Under the pieces are notes generated by a model. It saw only the letters and a list, made by a program, of their open reading frames with translations. It was not told where the DNA came from and made no database searches. Below are positions 26,102-34,751 of a DNA stretch of 64,000 bases, in pieces. Source of the DNA: SG8-4 sp964598225. GTDB taxonomy: Bacteria > Planctomycetota > Phycisphaerae > Sedimentisphaerales > Anaerobacaceae. The stretch lies in NCBI GenBank assembly GCA_964598225.1, contig CAZRBG010000004.1, positions 62,001 through 126,000 on the forward strand, written 5' to 3'. Each line of letters opens with the position of its first letter. The stretch's first letter is position 1. Made by a program: the position numbers and the translations under genes.

Positions 26102-27364
26102 CTACAAATCTTCATCGAAGAGATGGCCGAGACGACATTTCTTCGTTCTCAAATAGTTAATATTATGCTCGCCGGGTTCCGCGAGCAACGGTATCTGCTC
26201 GACGATCGATATGCCGTAGACCTCAAGCCGGCTGATCTTTTTCGGATTGTTTGTCAGAATACGAATTCTGCGCAGACCGAGATCGCGGCAGATTTGGGCG
26301 CCGATTCCGTAATCGCGTTTGTCGGCACTAAAGCCCAGCTTGAGATTTGCGTCAACCGTATCGAGTCCTTGCTCCTGAAGTTTATAGGCTCGCAGTTTGT
26401 TTGTCAGGCCGATACCTCTTCCTTCCTGCCGCAGGTATATTAGCGCTCCGCGGCCGACCTTCTCGATCATTTTCATAGCAGTAATAAGCTGGTAGCCGCA
26501 CTCGCAGCGCTGCGAGTGAAAGAGATCTCCGGTCATACATTCCGAATGAACACGCACCAAAACAGGCTCATTGTGCTCGATCGTCTTGCTGTTATCATCG
26601 AGAGCGCCGACGCCGCCCTTGCAAAGTGCCAGGTGGGGTTCGGCGGAAGTGATGCTCTCGTACCCGATAAGTGTGAACTCGCCGTAGTCAGTGGGCAGAC
26701 GAACGGACTCCAGGCGCGTGATCTGGCTCTCCCGCTGCAGGCGGTATTCGATCAGTTTTGCAATCGAGGCGATTTTGAGGTTATGCTTTTCGGCGAATTC
26801 GAGCAACTGAGGCACCCGTGCCATGGAGCCGTCTTCGTTCATGATTTCGCAGACGACTCCCGCCGGCTTCATGCCCGCCTGTATCATGAGATCAACGGCA
26901 CCCTCGGTTTGTCCTGCTCGAACGAGCACACCCCCGGCACGGGCTCGCAAAGGAAAGACATGGCCCGGTCGTGCGAGATCGCCGGGCTTGGCGTCTTCCG
27001 CTATGGCAGTGCGAATCGTATGAGCCCTGTCGGCGGCGCTGATCCCGGTCGCTATCCCTTTGGCGGCGTCGATACTGACGGTGAAGGCCGTTCCGAAAGC
27101 TGCTGTGTTTTCTACGGTTTGCGGATAAAGTCCGAGCAAGTCACACTTCTCAGGTGTCAGTGGCAGGCAGATAAGTCCGCGTCCGAAAGTTGCCATGAAA
27201 TTTATAATCTGAGGTGTTACTTTTTCGGCCGCGCAGACAAGGTCACCCTCATTCTCACGGTCCTCAGCGTCTACGAGAACGATCATGCGCCCGTTACGAA
27301 GTTCATCCAGGACCTCCGGTATGTTGCTGAAATTTGTTGCCAACTGCCTTTCCTCAGAGATCAT
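26102..27364 (-). CDS. ribBA: Bifunctional 3,4-dihydroxy-2-butanone-4-phosphate synthase / GTP cyclohydrolase II
   Basis: This 420-aa enzyme catalyses two entry steps of riboflavin synthesis. The N-terminal half has the RibB signature V-D-A-E-D-R-E-N-E-G-D-L-V and F-M-A-T-F-G-R-G-L-I-C-L-P-L. The C-terminal half is GTP cyclohydrolase II with zinc ligands in H-S-E-C-M-T-G-D-L-F-H-S-Q-R-C-E-C-G-Y, and R-Q-E-G-R-G-I-G-L plus D-Y-G-I-G-A-Q-I. Both halves look intact. It lies 40 bp after pgsA on the same strand. No FMN riboswitch is visible upstream. Confidence 0.97.
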   Translation of the reverse strand: MISEERQLATNFSNIPEVLDELRNGRMIVLVDAEDRENEGDLVCAAEKVTPQIINFMATFGRGLICLPLTPEKCDLLGLYPQTVENTAAFGTAFTVSIDAAKGIATGISAADRAHTIRTAIAEDAKPGDLARPGHVFPLRARAGGVLVRAGQTEGAVDLMIQAGMKPAGVVCEIMNEDGSMARVPQLLEFAEKHNLKIASIAKLIEYRLQRESQITRLESVRLPTDYGEFTLIGYESITSAEPHLALCKGGVGALDDNSKTIEHNEPVLVRVHSECMTGDLFHSQRCECGYQLITAMKMIEKVGRGALIYLRQEGRGIGLTNKLRAYKLQEQGLDTVDANLKLGFSADKRDYGIGAQICRDLGLRRIRILTNNPKKISRLEVYGISIVEQIPLLAEPGEHNINYLRTKKCRLGHLFDEDL

Positions 27365-27404
27365 AGTGATTAATCACAAGCAAATAAACATAGTACAAAT
27401 ACCC

Positions 27405-28034
27405 TTAATCCGGCCTTTTGTTCGCCAGACTCTGTTCGTACTGTTCAATATACCTGCTTCCGCCTCGTATGTAAATAAGGGTTGCCAGAATAGCAGTTCC
27501 GGCTGCCGACCACCACAAAACTCTGAGCAGCGACATCCAGCCGGGCAGTACGGTCGAAGCTTCCGGAGCGATCAATATCGCCGCGACCATCGTCAGTTGC
27601 AAGGCTGTAGCGACTTTGCCGACTAACGCCGGGGCGATGTGTATTTGCGAGGTAATCAGATAGACAATCACGAATCCGATCAGAAGGAAAAGGTCTTTGC
27701 CGATTATCAATACTACGACGGTGGGAGGAAGCAGAAAGCCCGGGACGTGTCCGCTTTGGGAAGCCAGCAGCAGACACGCACAGGTCATGAGCAGTTTGTC
27801 CGCAAGGGGATCCAGGAATTTGCCGAGTTTGGTAATCTGTTGTTTCTTACGGGCAAGGTACCCGTCGATGCCGTCGCTTGCCGCCATCGTCAAAAACAAA
27901 AAAAACGCCACGTAACGCATTGCGTTCTTCGCACCTTCGCTGAGAGCGGGATCATTGATGTTCAACATAAGGCTGACGAACGGTGCGATCAGCAGTATTC
28001 TGACAATTGTAATCCGAGTGGCCCAGTTCAGCAT
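27405..28034 (-). CDS. pgsA: CDP-diacylglycerol--glycerol-3-phosphate 3-phosphatidyltransferase
   Basis: PgsA makes phosphatidylglycerophosphate, the precursor of phosphatidylglycerol and cardiolipin. The protein has several membrane segments and the CDP-alcohol phosphatidyltransferase motif S-D-G-I-D-G-Y-L-A-R-K then G-K-F-L-D-P-L-A-D-K (D-G-x2-A-R-x8-G-x3-D-x3-D pattern). The N-terminus M-L-N-W-A-T-R-I-T-I-V-R-I matches the family's N-x-P-N-x-L-T-x-x-R start. I chose ATG 28034 (209 aa), with GAGG nine bases upstream, although the frame opens 66 bases earlier. It is first in a group with ribBA. Confidence 0.9.
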   Translation of the reverse strand: MLNWATRITIVRILLIAPFVSLMLNINDPALSEGAKNAMRYVAFFLFLTMAASDGIDGYLARKKQQITKLGKFLDPLADKLLMTCACLLLASQSGHVPGFLLPPTVVVLIIGKDLFLLIGFVIVYLITSQIHIAPALVGKVATALQLTMVAAILIAPEASTVLPGWMSLLRVLWWSAAGTAILATLIYIRGGSRYIEQYEQSLANKRPD

Positions 28035-28233
28035 GATTATCATTGCCTCAGTTATTAAATCATTATAGTAAAGATCGGGTCTCTGTTTGGCAAGCATCAC
28101 TTCGGTCAGCCGGGTGAATATATTGAATAATCCGCCCGTTCTTTCGCTTGTAGTTTGAACTGATTTGCGATAGAATACGATGATAATTCTTTGAAAGGTT
28201 TTGGTTTATTATAGCGGAATGAAGGGGTTTATT

Positions 28234-29160
28234 ATGGATAGAAGAATCAATAGGCGTCAATTCATCAGAGGTACGGCTGCGGTGACCGCCGCGGCGACTT
28301 TGTCGCCCTGGGGTGCGGATTTATTTGCGAAAAGTCCGCCGACCGCCGTCGATCAGGTCACTCTGGGCAAGACCGGATTGAAGCTCAGCCGGCTCGGCAT
28401 TGGCACCGGAAGCAGAGGCGGGAGAATTCAGCGCGAACTTGGGCAGGACGGCTTTACCCGGCTTTTGCGGTATGCATACGACCAGGGCATAACGTACATC
28501 GACACGGCTCAGAACTACAGGACTCACGAGATGATACGCAAGGCAATCAAGGGCCTTCCACGGGAGAAATTATTCGTCCAGTCCAAGATGCCTCGCGTGC
28601 CGGAAAAACCTCTTGAAGTTCTGGATCGCTATCGCAGGGAGCTGGGAGTCGACTATATCGACAGCCTTCTGGCTCACGTCACAGTCAAGGCTGACTGGGA
28701 CGAAGACCGCAAGCGGGTGCTGGACGCCCTCGAGGAAGCCAAGGACAAAAAGATCATTCTCTCCCACGGTGTCTCCTGTCATTCATTGCCCGCACTGAAG
28801 AAGGCGGCCGAGTTGGACTGGGTTGACGTTAATCTTGTTCGTATTAATCCGCAAGGCGCTCACATGGATACGCCCGCCCTGAAGTGGAACGCAAAAAGCG
28901 ATGAGTCACACGTGCCGGCCGTGAAGCGGCAGATGGAGATTATGCGGCGAAACGGCCACGGCGTAATCGGTATGAAGATCATAGGTAATGGAGATTTCAC
29001 AACTCCTGAAGATCGCGAGAAATCGATCCGCTTTACGATGCAGAGCGGACTGGTCGATGCGGTTGTGATCGGCTTCAAGAATACGGCGGAAATCGACGAG
29101 GCGATACTGCGCATCAATAGCGCTCTTGCGCAGATGAAAGAACGTTCGGCTGTTGCGTAA
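28234..29160 (+). CDS. Tat-exported aldo/keto reductase
   Basis: From ATG 28234 the 308-aa protein starts with a twin-arginine signal (R-R-I-N-R-R-Q-F-I-R-G, then a hydrophobic A-A-V-T-A-A-A-T-L-S). The mature part is an aldo/keto reductase: L-G-K-T-G-L-K-L-S-R-L-G-I-G-T, then D-T-A-Q-N-Y (Asp and catalytic Tyr), Q-S-K-M (Lys) and L-A-H-V-T-V (His). NADPH-type reductases folded in the cytoplasm and exported by Tat are common in planctomycetes. AAGGGG precedes the start. The substrate is unknown. UbiE-like methyltransferase follows 36 bp downstream and may share its transcript. Confidence 0.88.
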   Translation: MDRRINRRQFIRGTAAVTAAATLSPWGADLFAKSPPTAVDQVTLGKTGLKLSRLGIGTGSRGGRIQRELGQDGFTRLLRYAYDQGITYIDTAQNYRTHEMIRKAIKGLPREKLFVQSKMPRVPEKPLEVLDRYRRELGVDYIDSLLAHVTVKADWDEDRKRVLDALEEAKDKKIILSHGVSCHSLPALKKAAELDWVDVNLVRINPQGAHMDTPALKWNAKSDESHVPAVKRQMEIMRRNGHGVIGMKIIGNGDFTTPEDREKSIRFTMQSGLVDAVVIGFKNTAEIDEAILRINSALAQMKERSAVA

Positions 29161-29196
29161 ACGGCGAGCTTGGACGCAGCGAAGGAGCGCTAGATC

Positions 29197-29904
29197 ATGC
29201 CGGATTACGAAGGCCGTTCCGTAAAGAAGATATTCGCCGAGGTTCCGGCGACCTACGAGTTAGTCAATCACGTGCTGACATTGGGTCTGGACGTTTTGTG
29301 GCGTCGTCGTGCGGCCAGGCTTGCGGCAACGGTCGGGCCCGGCAAATGGGCCGACTTATGTACGGGCACAGGTGAGACGGCGATTTATCTTAGCCGTCTG
29401 GCGCCGGAGGGCACGTCGGTTTATGGAGTGGATTTTTCCGAGCCTATGCTGGCCGAGGCTAAAAAGAAACCCCGGGCCGAGAAGATTAATTTTGTCGCGG
29501 CTGATATTAAGAATTTGCCCTTCGACGATGCGACTTTCGATCTTCTTACCATGTCGTTCGCAACTCGCAACATAAATCTGAGCAGGGAGATTCTGATTGA
29601 GAGTTTCGCCGAGTATTATCGGGTTCTCAAACCCGGCGGGTGCTTTGTGAACGTCGAAACCAGCCAACCGCCGTCTCCGCTGATCAGAAAGTGTTTTCAT
29701 GAGTATATCAGGCTGTTCGTAAAGGCGATTGGAAGCCGAATATCCGGATCAAAAGCAGCCTATGCTTATCTGGCCGCAACCATACCTCGATTCTACACGG
29801 CGGAAGAATTGGCAGACGTTATGCGGGAAGCCGGCTTTGATAAAGTTACATTTCGCAGATGCTTTTTGGGAGTAGCGGCAATTCATCGGGCGCACAAGCT
29901 TTGA
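29197..29904 (+). CDS. ubiE: UbiE/MenG-family demethylmenaquinone/ubiquinone methyltransferase
   Basis: This 235-aa class I SAM methyltransferase starts R-S-V-K-K-I-F-A-E-V-P-A-T-Y-E-L-V-N-H-V-L-T-L-G-L-D and has W-A-D-L-C-T-G-T-G-E-T-A (SAM-binding loop), V-Y-G-V-D-F-S-E-P-M-L, A-D-I-K-N-L-P-F-D-D-A-T-F-D and Y-R-V-L-K-P-G-G. The motif order matches MenG/UbiE, which does the last methylation of menaquinone or a C-methylation of ubiquinone. Given the multihaem respiratory genes nearby, menaquinone is the more likely quinone. GAAGGAG lies 8-9 bases before the ATG. Confidence 0.85.
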   Translation: MPDYEGRSVKKIFAEVPATYELVNHVLTLGLDVLWRRRAARLAATVGPGKWADLCTGTGETAIYLSRLAPEGTSVYGVDFSEPMLAEAKKKPRAEKINFVAADIKNLPFDDATFDLLTMSFATRNINLSREILIESFAEYYRVLKPGGCFVNVETSQPPSPLIRKCFHEYIRLFVKAIGSRISGSKAAYAYLAATIPRFYTAEELADVMREAGFDKVTFRRCFLGVAAIHRAHKL

Positions 29905-30023
29905 GGAAAATCCTACATGTTTTTTTGCCTTTCCCTTGTCTTATTAATATATTTTTATTGTCGTGTTACTGATGCGGTTCTCCGAGGGAAGGCGGCGTAA
30001 CGACATTTGGAGTAGGAGACAAA

Positions 30024-30566
30024 ATGGGACTTGGGACAGTGACGAACGTGGCGCACGGAATGCGCGCCGTAAACGCAGCGCTGAATGCAGCAGGGAATTC
30101 GAATGTAGCAAAACGCTCGTACAGAAGGCCCGAGAACGATTCTTCAGTCGCAGCGATCCGGAAACTTCAGCGCGCCGAAAACCCAGCTATTGTCCGCAAT
30201 ACTAATGGCGGTATCACCTCAACTTCCGACAAGTCGCAACGGTTCGCTGCAGACTTCAGTAAAAGTCTCGACATGTATCGGGAGTGGTATGCGAAACTGT
30301 CCGAAAAGATCGCAGTTGGACGCTTCTCACCTTTGCGTTTGAGAGATCAAATCGAGCAATTGGAGGAGGCCACTGATTGGTGCGCTGTGCATCATCCTGA
30401 TAAGAACGACTATGCTCCATTCTGGGCTCAGGAAGAATTCAAATCCGCCAGCAGGGGCGCTACGGACACGCGTGCATTAGCCTGGCTCAAAGACCATGCC
30501 CAGGAGGCAATGCTTTCCCAGAAAGGTGTGGAACCAAACAGAGTTCTTTCTTTGTTATTTCGATAG
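30024..30566 (+). CDS. Uncharacterised protein
   Basis: The 180-aa protein has AGGAG ahead of its ATG, which supports it as a gene. No signal or membrane segment is apparent. The N-terminal ~80 residues are low in order (Asn/Ala/Arg-rich). The C-terminal part contains F-S-K-S-L-D-M-Y-R-E-W-Y-A-K-L-S-E-K-I and W-C-A-V-H-H-P-D-K-N-D-Y, with charged helices. I do not recognise a family. It precedes the CBS gene by 37 bp on the same strand. Confidence 0.65.
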   Translation: MGLGTVTNVAHGMRAVNAALNAAGNSNVAKRSYRRPENDSSVAAIRKLQRAENPAIVRNTNGGITSTSDKSQRFAADFSKSLDMYREWYAKLSEKIAVGRFSPLRLRDQIEQLEEATDWCAVHHPDKNDYAPFWAQEEFKSASRGATDTRALAWLKDHAQEAMLSQKGVEPNRVLSLLFR

Positions 30567-30603
30567 TGCTGACAATATGATAACGACAGCTTGAGAAGAG
30601 AAA

Positions 30604-31026
30604 ATGAAACTTGACATGATAATGCAGAAGCCGGTCGTAACCATCGGCATGGATGCACCTCTGAGGTCTATTTCCAACATGTTCCGCGAGAAAGGATTTC
30701 ATCATGCTTTGGTTGCCGAAGGTGATGAACTCCGCGGCGTAATCTCGAATCGTGACGTTCTCAAAGCTACCAGCCCGTTTCTGAACACACCTTCCGAACA
30801 GAATCGTGACCTCGCCACGTTAAGAAAAAGGGCACACCAGTTGATGACTCGCAGGCCTGTCACAATCACGGAAGATGCGGACTCGGAAAATGCGGTACAG
30901 CTGATGTTGCAGAAGGACGTTGCATGCCTGCCCGTACTTTCTACAGAAGATGGCCGGCTCGTGGGAATTGTGACGTGGAGGGATCTGCTGAGGGCTTATT
31001 CGCAGCAAACGTGCATGGTTGCTTAA
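30604..31026 (+). CDS. CBS-domain pair protein
   Basis: The 140-aa protein consists of two CBS motifs (residues about 5-65 and 75-135): M-I-M-Q-K-P-V-V-T-I-G-M-D-A-P, L-R-G-V-I-S-N-R-D-V-L, then L-M-T-R-R-P-V-T-I-T-E-D-A and L-V-G-I-V-T-W-R-D-L-L-R-A. Paired CBS domains bind adenine nucleotides such as AMP, ATP or SAM and act as sensors. GAGAAGAG lies upstream of ATG. A second CBS protein gene occurs at 59549. The partner is not in evidence. Confidence 0.88.
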   Translation: MKLDMIMQKPVVTIGMDAPLRSISNMFREKGFHHALVAEGDELRGVISNRDVLKATSPFLNTPSEQNRDLATLRKRAHQLMTRRPVTITEDADSENAVQLMLQKDVACLPVLSTEDGRLVGIVTWRDLLRAYSQQTCMVA

Positions 31027-31032
31027 ACCAGC

Positions 31033-31358
31033 CTAAGCATCAGATCTCAGGCCGTAAGGTTCGATCAATTTTCTATGTGCCTTGAAATGGTGCTGACACT
31101 CCTCCGGCGGCGTGCCGAGCACCTCGATCTTCTTGAGCGCCTGTATGTATTCTCCCGCCTGTCATTGCCTTTAATCAGGGTGACTTTCGCTGGCCCCGCT
31201 GCTCTGAACGACCCGTTCTTATTCACCCAGCGACTTCCCGGCGCGCCGTGCGCAGCAGTGGAATCGAATGTTTTGCCTCCGACCGCAACGCCCAGAGCTC
31301 CTGATCCGAAGCTCTTGAGAATATCGTGTTGTCTTACGTTATCTATGTGACGAGTCAT
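31033..31358 (-). pseudogene. Small gene with an apparent single-base frameshift
   Basis: From ATG 31358 (AAGGGA seven bases ahead) the reading frame gives a plausible start (M-T-R-H-I-D-N-V-R-Q-H-D-I-L, F-G-S-G-A-L-G-V-A-V-G-G-K-T-F-D), but near 31150 the frame changes to an Arg/Ser-rich run. In the -1 frame the sequence continues E-Y-I-Q-A-L-K-K-I-E-V-L-G-T-P-P-E-E-C and then F-K-A-H-R-K-L-I-E-P-Y-G-L-R-S-D-A and stops at 31033-31035. Joined, the two give an ORF of about 108 codons, so the window seems to be one base short in 31140-31170. A sequencing error is as likely as a real mutation. No family recognised. Confidence 0.5.
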
Positions 31359-31399
31359 TTTGGTTCCCTTCTCTATGCGTGCTTCTCAACGGTTACTAC

Positions 31400-33868
31400 T
31401 TACTGCACTCCCTTCACTCGCATCCTCAGGGCAAAGAGCGATTTTTGTGCCGTGATAAAGAGTGTGTGCCTGTCGGTGCCGCCGAAGCATACGTTTGCTG
31501 TCCAGCCGGCGTCGATCGGGATGTGTTCGGTCTTCTCACCGGCGGGATTGAAGACTGTGACACCTCTACCCGTCAGATAGATGTTGCCCTCGTTGTCGAT
31601 CGTCATGCCGTCAGAACCCATCTTGCAGAAAAGCCTCTTCTTGGCGAGCGTTGCATTGGGCATGATGTCGTAAACGTACGTCTTCTTGTCGCCCAGATCG
31701 GCGACGTAAAGCTTCTTGCCGTCCGGCGTGCCGATTATGCCGTTTGGGGTAACAAGATCATCCGTCACCCTGATCAGTTCCTTGTAGCCGGGCCTTAGGT
31801 AGTAAACATGTTTGCCGTCCTGCTCCATCGGACCGCGATTCCAGTAAGGTCTCTTATAAAACGGATCGGTGAAGTATATGCCGCCCCTGGGGTCGGGCCA
31901 CAGGTCGTTGGGGCCGTTCAGCTTCTTGCCCTTGTAGTCTTTGACGAGGACTTTCACGTTGCCCTGCATGTCGATCTGCCACAGCTCATTGTTGAGGTCG
32001 GCGCATGCGAGAAGGTTGCCGTGCTTGTCGAAGTAAAGTCCGTTCGATCTGCCCGGTTTCTCGTGCCGGAAGATTGATAACTTGCCGCTCAGGGGCTTGC
32101 CGTCGGTCGACCATATATGGATGCGATTGTTGGGCTGGTCGGTGAAGTACACGTTTCCCTCGGCGTCGACCGCCGGGCCTTCGGTGAACTTGAAGCCGTT
32201 AGCGAGCAGTTTCACCTCTGCACCCGGTGCGATTATGCTTTCCTCTGCCTGGTTCGAAGGTGTTAGTGCGACAAGTTCTATGCCGCTGCCCGTCTCAAGA
32301 TTGCGGGAGTATTTCTTGTCGTTCGGATTGTTCCAGTGCTCGTGCACGCCGAGGCTGGCGAGTCTTGAAACGTTTCCGTGGTGGTCGGGATCATAGAACG
32401 TCCCCGAAGGCGGATCGTTCGCCTGTGCAGCCTCGTGCAGATAATCATCGACTCCCGGCCGGCATGAGTGCTTGCGTATCGCCTTTTCGGCCTGTAGGAA
32501 ATCGACACCGACCGAATCGATCGCCACGGGGTCCTGCGATGCGAAGAGGCTCGACGTCCAGTCTCCGTTGAACGGCGCCGATCTAAAACGACGCGGCACC
32601 TGTTCGACGTAGTGAACGCCTCCGTAAAGGCCGTCGATCAGATAAAGGACCGTCTTGCCGCCGATATGCGAATGTCCGGTCAGATCGACCAGACAGCGAT
32701 ACTCGCCGGAGCCTTTGGAGAAGCCGCACTTGTGCATATTGTAATAGCCTTTGTCCGGCGGCAGCCGCAAAAGCGAGCCGTAGTGATTTTTCGCACACAA
32801 CGTCACACCCGCCGCCGGATGGGCTTTCAGATTCGCCAGGTTCACGAGATACTCAGCCTCGGCAAACGCGGCCGGCACGTAGTCCTGCTTGCAGTCTTCC
32901 GGATTACAGCTCCAGTGAAGCGGCACCTTCGACAGTCCCATCTTCGTTCGGCCTGACCCGCCCTTGCAATCGAGGTAGACCACATCCGGAAAATCCTTTC
33001 GCAGCATGTCGCGGTACTCGTCGGCGAAATATGCCAAACTATCGCCCACGGCCACGTCAGACTGTTCGGCGCCTACGACCTCGGTTAGTTGTCTTAGTAA
33101 CGCCGCAATCATCTGGGGTGATGTATTCATATAATCCCGCCATTTTTCGAGGTTATATGTCTGTTCATCGACGGCGTCGAGCGTGCGAATAAAGCCGACG
33201 AAGTTGACCTTGATCGTGATCTTCTCGCCGGGCTTGTAGGCGGTGTTACCTTTGCCGCGGCTCTCGTTGTGGTAGCGGAAAAGGGCGTCCCACGCCTTCG
33301 CATCGGTTGACTCGCCCGTCAGGCTCTGAATCGCCTTCGACATCATCTCATCACATGCCGCCTGATTAGTGCGCTCTGCCTCCCACAGATGCCCGTCGCC
33401 GGGGCCGTCCCAGTCGGTGGCGTCCGGATCGTGGACCCAGACGACGCGACCGGGATTGATACCCCGGGCGATTCCTATCGGCTCGTTCGCGGGCTGCGGC
33501 TCGGCCAGTGCCGTATCTTCGCTCGTTACGCTGATAGTCACCCATAAAACCCCGACACTTAACGCCGCGCACGTCGCAGCTAACACGTAGCGCCGGCGGG
33601 CGAGGCTCTGCCGGGCTTTCCTGAATGCCAGCCCCCACGCGCCGAGACCCAGCAGCCAGGCGACGAAGCCCGAAGCTATCGGAAGAGCCATGCGCTGGCA
33701 CGGATACATTGCCCGCGAGGGCTTCGGTATCACCCGCACCAGAAACCATATCAGCGAAACCAAGCCCGCGATCGGGAACAGATACCTCAACAATCGATGC
33801 CACCGCCCGTCATTGCGGCGGGCTTTCTTCGAGCATGAGTGGGGGCATTTGCCTTTCGAGGATTGCAT
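31400..33868 (-). CDS. Membrane-anchored fusion of a DUF362 domain and an SMP-30/gluconolactonase propeller
   Basis: The 822-aa protein has AGGAGGT seven bases before the ATG. Three hydrophobic stretches lie in residues 26-115. A DUF362 region follows (about 130-480) with T-I-K-V-N-F-V-G, a long extended middle, and A-S-Q-D-P-V-A-I-D-S-V-G-V-D-F-L near its end; it contains Cys residues but no clear ferredoxin motif. The C-terminal ~290 residues form an SMP-30/gluconolactonase-type beta-propeller (F-T-E-G-P-A-V-D-A-E-G-N-V-Y-F-T-D, G-L-Y-F-D-K-H-G-N-L, P-N-G-I-I-G-T-P-D-G-K-K-L-Y-V-A-D). The fusion is unusual and suggests envelope sugar-lactone chemistry. Function unknown. Confidence 0.8.
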   Translation of the reverse strand: MQSSKGKCPHSCSKKARRNDGRWHRLLRYLFPIAGLVSLIWFLVRVIPKPSRAMYPCQRMALPIASGFVAWLLGLGAWGLAFRKARQSLARRRYVLAATCAALSVGVLWVTISVTSEDTALAEPQPANEPIGIARGINPGRVVWVHDPDATDWDGPGDGHLWEAERTNQAACDEMMSKAIQSLTGESTDAKAWDALFRYHNESRGKGNTAYKPGEKITIKVNFVGFIRTLDAVDEQTYNLEKWRDYMNTSPQMIAALLRQLTEVVGAEQSDVAVGDSLAYFADEYRDMLRKDFPDVVYLDCKGGSGRTKMGLSKVPLHWSCNPEDCKQDYVPAAFAEAEYLVNLANLKAHPAAGVTLCAKNHYGSLLRLPPDKGYYNMHKCGFSKGSGEYRCLVDLTGHSHIGGKTVLYLIDGLYGGVHYVEQVPRRFRSAPFNGDWTSSLFASQDPVAIDSVGVDFLQAEKAIRKHSCRPGVDDYLHEAAQANDPPSGTFYDPDHHGNVSRLASLGVHEHWNNPNDKKYSRNLETGSGIELVALTPSNQAEESIIAPGAEVKLLANGFKFTEGPAVDAEGNVYFTDQPNNRIHIWSTDGKPLSGKLSIFRHEKPGRSNGLYFDKHGNLLACADLNNELWQIDMQGNVKVLVKDYKGKKLNGPNDLWPDPRGGIYFTDPFYKRPYWNRGPMEQDGKHVYYLRPGYKELIRVTDDLVTPNGIIGTPDGKKLYVADLGDKKTYVYDIMPNATLAKKRLFCKMGSDGMTIDNEGNIYLTGRGVTVFNPAGEKTEHIPIDAGWTANVCFGGTDRHTLFITAQKSLFALRMRVKGVQ

Positions 33869-33919
33869 CTTTGTTACCTCCTGAATGATCGACCATAGCT
33901 TCGTATCACACAGATAAGA

Positions 33920-33943
33920 AGATGAGAAGAGAAGATCTCATCT
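33920..33943. other. Stem-loop in a GATAAGAAG microsatellite-like stretch
   Basis: AGATGAGA at 33920-33927 pairs with TCTCATCT at 33936-33943, flanked by repeated TATCTTCTTA/CTTATCTTC units to about 33985. It lies between MgtC and the DUF362 fusion gene (both minus). No T-run follows, so it is not a clear terminator. Confidence 0.35.
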
Positions 33944-33963
33944 GTTCCTATCTTCTTACCTTC

Positions 33964-34449
33964 TTATCTTCGTATCTTCTTGTTTTTTATCGCTTCCGGG
34001 TCCTCGCCTGCCTCTTGACTCCGTCCCCTTTTTACACAGCGATCGAGGGGTTTCTCCAGCTTTCCCAGCCCGACCAAAGCCAGAACCGCAATACCTGATG
34101 CGATGAGCGCCAGCTTATAGAACCGTCCGCCGCAGGCCATGCCGATGCTGGCGACAAGCCAGATGGTCGCCGCGGTAGTAAGGCCGTGCACGCCGCCACG
34201 GTCCTGGATGATGGCCCCGGCGCCGAGAAAACCGACACCGCTGACGACCTGAGCGGCTATTCTCGTGAGCGACATCTCCCCGCCGACGGCCATTTCACGC
34301 GAGATTATCGTAAACATCGCCGCACCGAGACATATCAGCAGATTAGTGCGCAGCCCCGCCGGCTTGCCGCTAAGCTGACGCTCAAGCCCTATCGCAGCCC
34401 CGAGAAGCGTAGCCAGCACAACACCGATAAAATCTTCCGGCCAAACCAT
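33964..34449 (-). CDS. MgtC/SapB-family membrane protein
   Basis: The 161-aa protein has four transmembrane segments and the family core: A-A-I-G-L-E-R-Q-L-S-G-K-P-A-G-L-R-T-N-L-L, then G-V-G-F-L-G-A-G-A-I-I-Q, G-L-T-T-A-A-T-I-W-L-V-A-S-I-G. The conserved R-Q-x-x-G-K-P-A-G-L-R-T block identifies MgtC/SapB proteins, linked to magnesium limitation and virulence in pathogens. The usual soluble C-terminal domain is short here. It is upstream of the fusion gene on the same strand, with 95 bp between. Confidence 0.88.
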   Translation of the reverse strand: MVWPEDFIGVVLATLLGAAIGLERQLSGKPAGLRTNLLICLGAAMFTIISREMAVGGEMSLTRIAAQVVSGVGFLGAGAIIQDRGGVHGLTTAATIWLVASIGMACGGRFYKLALIASGIAVLALVGLGKLEKPLDRCVKRGRSQEAGEDPEAIKNKKIRR

Positions 34450-34751
34450 AACCGGCCTTTATACAGACCTCCGCCGGGACGATCAAGACAAATCTCCTGT
34501 CGGCGAACTCAAAACCCCAGATTACGCTGATTTTCTGAAATCGCACCCTGCCCCGTTCGGCAGGCTCGGAGCATACCTGAACGCAAATAGGCGCGAGTTA
34601 CCCGGCGTGGCCTCCGGCTCGTCGGCAATAACCAAAATACAAGGTTGGCTCATGGCTCATGTTAAGCCGGCGATTTGTTTTTCGCTTCCGCCGTTGTTTT
34701 CGCCGCCGCATCTTCTATACTGCTGAGTATAGTCTAACATTGCGAACGGCT
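34450..34751. other. Intergenic region after the cytochrome operon
   Basis: These 302 bp have no convincing ORF. A perfect hairpin CTATACT-GCTG-AGTATAG at 34715-34732 lies about 20 bp after the stop of the 26-haem gene. It is not followed by a T-run, so it could be a weak or Rho-dependent end, or protect the 3' end. Confidence 0.45.

Noticed and set aside
27365..27404. FMN riboswitch ahead of ribBA
   Set aside because: Only 40 bp separate pgsA and ribBA and none of the conserved RFN blocks is present.
31075..31350. Plus-strand 91-codon ORF opposite the frameshifted gene
   Set aside because: The minus strand has the better ribosome site and gives two credible halves, so the plus ORF looks like a shadow.
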